A stretch of DNA of 29,893 nt. Origin: Allobrachymonas sp. GTDB taxonomy: Bacteria; Pseudomonadota; Gammaproteobacteria; Burkholderiales; Burkholderiaceae. How positions within the stretch are numbered: position 1 is the first letter of the stretch; each line of letters starts with the position of its first letter. This document shows, in pieces, positions 25,536-29,893 of the stretch. Location of the stretch: NCBI GenBank assembly GCA_030529305.1, contig JAUMXD010000006.1, forward strand, positions 1 through 29,893, given 5' to 3'. The translations under genes and the position numbers were made by a program. The notes below the pieces were generated by a model, which saw only the letters and a list, made by a program, of their open reading frames with translations, had not been told where the DNA came from and ran no database searches.

Positions 25536-27443
25536 TTACAGGTCGTTCAGCGTTTTGCCGGTGAGTGCTTGCTGAATGCCGCGGTTCATGCGGGCGGCGG
25601 CAAAGGCCTCGGTCGCATGCGCCAGGGCGTGGCTGCCCGCTTCGATGGCGGCGGCATCGCCTTGTGTGAGCAGGGCTTGCAGCGCTTCCATCTGGGCATT
25701 GATGGCCTGGCGCTCTGCCACTTGCAGCAAGTCGCCATCGGCCGCCAGGGCGCTGCGCACCGACAGCAGCAGGCGCTCGGCATCCACCCGAGCTTCGGCC
25801 AAGGCGCGCGCGGCCATGTCTTCGCCCGCGCTGGCAAAGCTTTCTTGCAGCATGCGGGCGATGGTGTCGTCGTCCAGCCCGTAGCTGGGCTTGACTTCGA
25901 TTTGCGCCTCCACGCCGCTGGTTTGTTCGCTGGCGTGCACTTGCAGCAGGCCGTCGGCATCCACGGTGAAGGTGACGCGGATGCGCGCTGCGCCCGCAGC
26001 CATGGGCGGGATGCCGCGCAGGGTAAAGCGCGCCAGGCTGCGGCAGTCTTGCACCAGGTCGCGCTCGCCTTGCACCACGTGCAGGCTCATGGCGGTTTGG
26101 CCATCTTGATACGTGGTGAATTCTTGCGCCATGGCCACGGGGATGGTCTGGTTGCGCGGGATGATGCGCTCCACCAGGCCGCCCATGGTTTCGATGCCCA
26201 GCGAGAGCGGAATCACGTCCAGCAGCAGCACATCGTGCGCACCAGCATTGCCCAACAATTGATCGGCCTGAATGGCCGCGCCCAGCGCCACCACTTCATC
26301 GGGATTGAGGTCGCACAGCAAGGGCTTGCCGAAAAATTCGCGCATGGCGTTTTGCACCACGGGCATGCGTGATGAGCCACCGACCATGACCACGCCTTGC
26401 ACGTCGGCCACGGGCAGATGGGCGTCGTGGAGCGTGGCACGCACGGCTTGCAGGCAGCGCTGCGTCAGGGCCTGCGTGGCTTGGGCAAAGTCGCTGCGGC
26501 TGATGGGCAGTTGCACCACCTGGTCGCCAGCGGGGGCGGAAAAAACGGCTTGCTCGCTGCTCGTCAAGGCGTGTTTGCAAGCGCGCGCAGCCATGAGCCA
26601 GGCGGCGCGATCTTCGGCCTGCGTGGGCTGCTGGCCGCTGCGCTGCTGCACCCAGTCGGCCAGGGCACGGTCGTAATCGTCGCCGCCCAGGGCCGAATCG
26701 CCCCCCGTGGCCAGCACCTCGAACACGCCTTTTTCCATGCGCAGGATGGAGATGTCAAACGTGCCGCCGCCCAAGTCAAAAACGGCATACAGCCCTTCGC
26801 TGGCCTTGTCCAGCCCGTAGGCCAAGGCTGCAGCCGTGGGTTCGTTGATGAGGCGCAGCACAGGCAGGCCCGCCAGTTGAGCGGCATCTTTGGTGGCTTG
26901 GCGCTGGGCATCGTCAAAGTAGGCGGGCACGGTGATGACCGCGCCATCAATGGCGCCGCCCAGGCTGGCCTCGGCCCGCTGGCGCAGGGTGCTCAGCAGG
27001 CTGGCGCTGATCTCGACCGGCGATTTGTCGCCCGCGCGCGTGCGCACCCGCACCATGCCTTGCTCGGCCTGATCGGCGGCCAGCTCGTAGGGCAACCACT
27101 CCCCTTGAATGGAGGCAATGTCGTGCAGGCTGCGGCCCATCAGGCGCTTGACCGAGACGATGGTGTTGGCCGGGTCGGCCGCCTGGCGTTGCAGGGCCTC
27201 GTGCCCAATGATGAGCCGCCCTTTGGCTGCGGGGGCATCGGCAGCAGCGCTGGCATCGTCCGCCGCGTAATGCACGGCCGAGGGAAGGATGACGCGCCCT
27301 TGGGCATCGGGCAGGCAGTAGGGCAGGCTGTCGCGCATGGCCGCCACCAGCGAATGGGTGGTGCCCAGGTCAATGCCGATGCCGATGCGGCGCTGGTGCG
27401 GATCGGGGCTGGCGCCGGGTTCGGAAATTTGTAGAAGAGCCAT
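25536..27443 (-). CDS. hscA: Fe-S assembly Hsp70 chaperone HscA
   Basis: 635 residues from the ATG at 27443 ([10 protein letters not shown], the usual betaproteobacterial HscA opening); the frame extends to 27509 but adds nothing family-like. The N-terminal actin-like ATPase domain has [57 protein letters not shown] and [13 protein letters not shown]. The substrate-binding domain starts near [20 protein letters not shown] and recognises the LPPVK motif of IscU. The C-terminus [14 protein letters not shown] is HscA-specific. It acts with HscB to release clusters from IscU. hscB and iscRSUA, which normally precede it, are not in the window. Confidence 0.96.
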   Translation of the reverse strand: MALLQISEPGASPDPHQRRIGIGIDLGTTHSLVAAMRDSLPYCLPDAQGRVILPSAVHYAADDASAAADAPAAKGRLIIGHEALQRQAADPANTIVSVKRLMGRSLHDIASIQGEWLPYELAADQAEQGMVRVRTRAGDKSPVEISASLLSTLRQRAEASLGGAIDGAVITVPAYFDDAQRQATKDAAQLAGLPVLRLINEPTAAALAYGLDKASEGLYAVFDLGGGTFDISILRMEKGVFEVLATGGDSALGGDDYDRALADWVQQRSGQQPTQAEDRAAWLMAARACKHALTSSEQAVFSAPAGDQVVQLPISRSDFAQATQALTQRCLQAVRATLHDAHLPVADVQGVVMVGGSSRMPVVQNAMREFFGKPLLCDLNPDEVVALGAAIQADQLLGNAGAHDVLLLDVIPLSLGIETMGGLVERIIPRNQTIPVAMAQEFTTYQDGQTAMSLHVVQGERDLVQDCRSLARFTLRGIPPMAAGAARIRVTFTVDADGLLQVHASEQTSGVEAQIEVKPSYGLDDDTIARMLQESFASAGEDMAARALAEARVDAERLLLSVRSALAADGDLLQVAERQAINAQMEALQALLTQGDAAAIEAGSHALAHATEAFAAARMNRGIQQALTGKTLNDL

Positions 27444-27803
27444 GAAATGCCGTGTCGTCAATGGGTGCAAAAACAGGCGCATTGTCCCAGACATGGCGCG
27501 CTTTGCCACCCCCTGGCGGCACTAACCCACAAGGCGCTTGCGTGTTCAAGCGCGCGGCCGTGCCAGTGCCGCCAAACGCTGCAAGGCGCAACCGAGTGGC
27601 GCGCGGCAGCCTGTGCTTGCAAGCGCCATTGCACCAGAAGATGCTGCGCCGCCCGTTGCACGGCCCGGCCCACACCGCCAGCCTGGATGCCGACTTGGAC
27701 GGGCGTTTGCATGCAGCGCCCAGCCCCGCGGCGAACAAGGGTAATTCCCCATGCCTGCCGCCCCCTTTGCCCACAGGCAACCGCGATAATCGTTCACGAC
27801 TTC
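27444..27803. other. gene-free divergent region between hscA and prpE
   Basis: About 360 bases. Several frames are open because of the high GC content, but none shows recognisable content. I looked for a J-domain or an HscB C-terminal remnant on the leftward strand and found none. Presumably it holds the promoters of hscA-fdx and prpE, though I cannot place either convincingly. Confidence 0.4.
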
Positions 27804-27817
27804 AAGGAGGCGCAACC

Positions 27818-29752
<1,935 letters not shown>

Positions 29753-29768
29753 GCGAGCATCAGCACGA

Positions 29769-29791
29769 CAGGTGGCCTTCCCAGCCACCTG
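29769..29791 (+). terminator. hairpin downstream of prpE (possible terminator)
   Basis: An 8-bp inverted repeat CAGGTGGC / GCCACCTG with a seven-base loop, 17 bases after prpE. No T-run follows, so termination here is uncertain. The remaining 100 bases to the window edge become AT-rich and hold no gene I can identify. Confidence 0.45.
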
Positions 29792-29893
29792 CTGGTGCGA
29801 TCGCAACAGGGATGCTTAGTCTATTTATTAACCTGCTCGTTAGAGCCTGTTCACGATCTTTTGATGCGCGCATACTGAGTGACATGTGCCAAA

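Noticed and set aside
27452..27817. N-terminal extension of prpE (122 residues)
   Set aside because: Arg/Pro/Ala-rich with no family match, and a perfect ribosome-binding site sits just before the ATG at 27818.
27444..27817. Possible hscB remnant upstream of hscA
   Set aside because: No J-domain HPD motif or HscB C-terminal pattern in any leftward frame.

Overview
The window is high-GC, gene-dense chromosomal DNA from a betaproteobacterium, most likely Burkholderiales and probably a Comamonadaceae-type organism. The evidence is gene content: a class I PHA synthase, the gmk-rpoZ-spoT cluster beside yicC, dnaQ followed by tRNA-Val, an Isc-type hscA-fdx pair, a PrpE propionyl-CoA synthetase, a type III pantothenate kinase of the betaproteobacterial type and a YfcF-like glutathione transferase. 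No rRNA, CRISPR array, intact prophage or complete insertion sequence is visible.

Layout. 1-2046: aroA (cut by the left edge) diverges from a small SAM methyltransferase. 2246-4734: a leftward YfcF-like GST, a lower-GC multi-span membrane protein of unknown function, and adk. 4997-7116: ssb, the BON-LysM protein Kbp/YgaU (leftward) and coaX. 7117-7600 is gene-free but ends in a strong rho-independent terminator. 7601-13940 is a leftward block: yicC, gmk, rpoZ, spoT (stringent response, nucleotide and RNA metabolism) and phaC. 14033-15984: a Hanks-type kinase and a PP2C phosphatase overlap by 4 bases and form a reversible phosphorylation pair. 16287-17417: the P-loop Fe-S carrier mrp/apbC.

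17680-18791 is a mobile-element scar. A tRNA-Asn gene with its own promoter and terminator is followed immediately by the 3' part of a tyrosine-recombinase gene on the opposite strand. That fragment runs directly into a 5'-truncated RluA-family pseudouridine synthase. 18966-20567: a small membrane protein and pyrC. 20667-22491 is accessory: a secreted, RNase Sa/barnase-like guanyl ribonuclease and a barstar-family inhibitor, leftward as a toxin-immunity pair, next to a strikingly AT-rich segment (22141-22380, about 32% GC by hand count). 22492-23995: ybbA and tesA diverge with almost no spacer. 24134-27443: hscA, fdx, dnaQ and tRNA-Val(CAC), all leftward. 27818-29752: prpE, rightward.

Most genes are housekeeping: shikimate pathway, nucleotide kinases, replication, CoA synthesis, (p)ppGpp, Fe-S assembly, pyrimidine synthesis, PHA and propionate metabolism. 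The parts most worth a second look are the tRNA-Asn integrase scar with its chimeric reading frame, the RNase-barstar pair beside AT-rich DNA, the non-RD kinase/PP2C couple, and the unexplained gene-free segment ending in a terminator at 7555-7587. Several operons familiar from relatives look split here (hscA-fdx without hscB, rpoZ and spoT separated by a terminator, ybbA without a permease).
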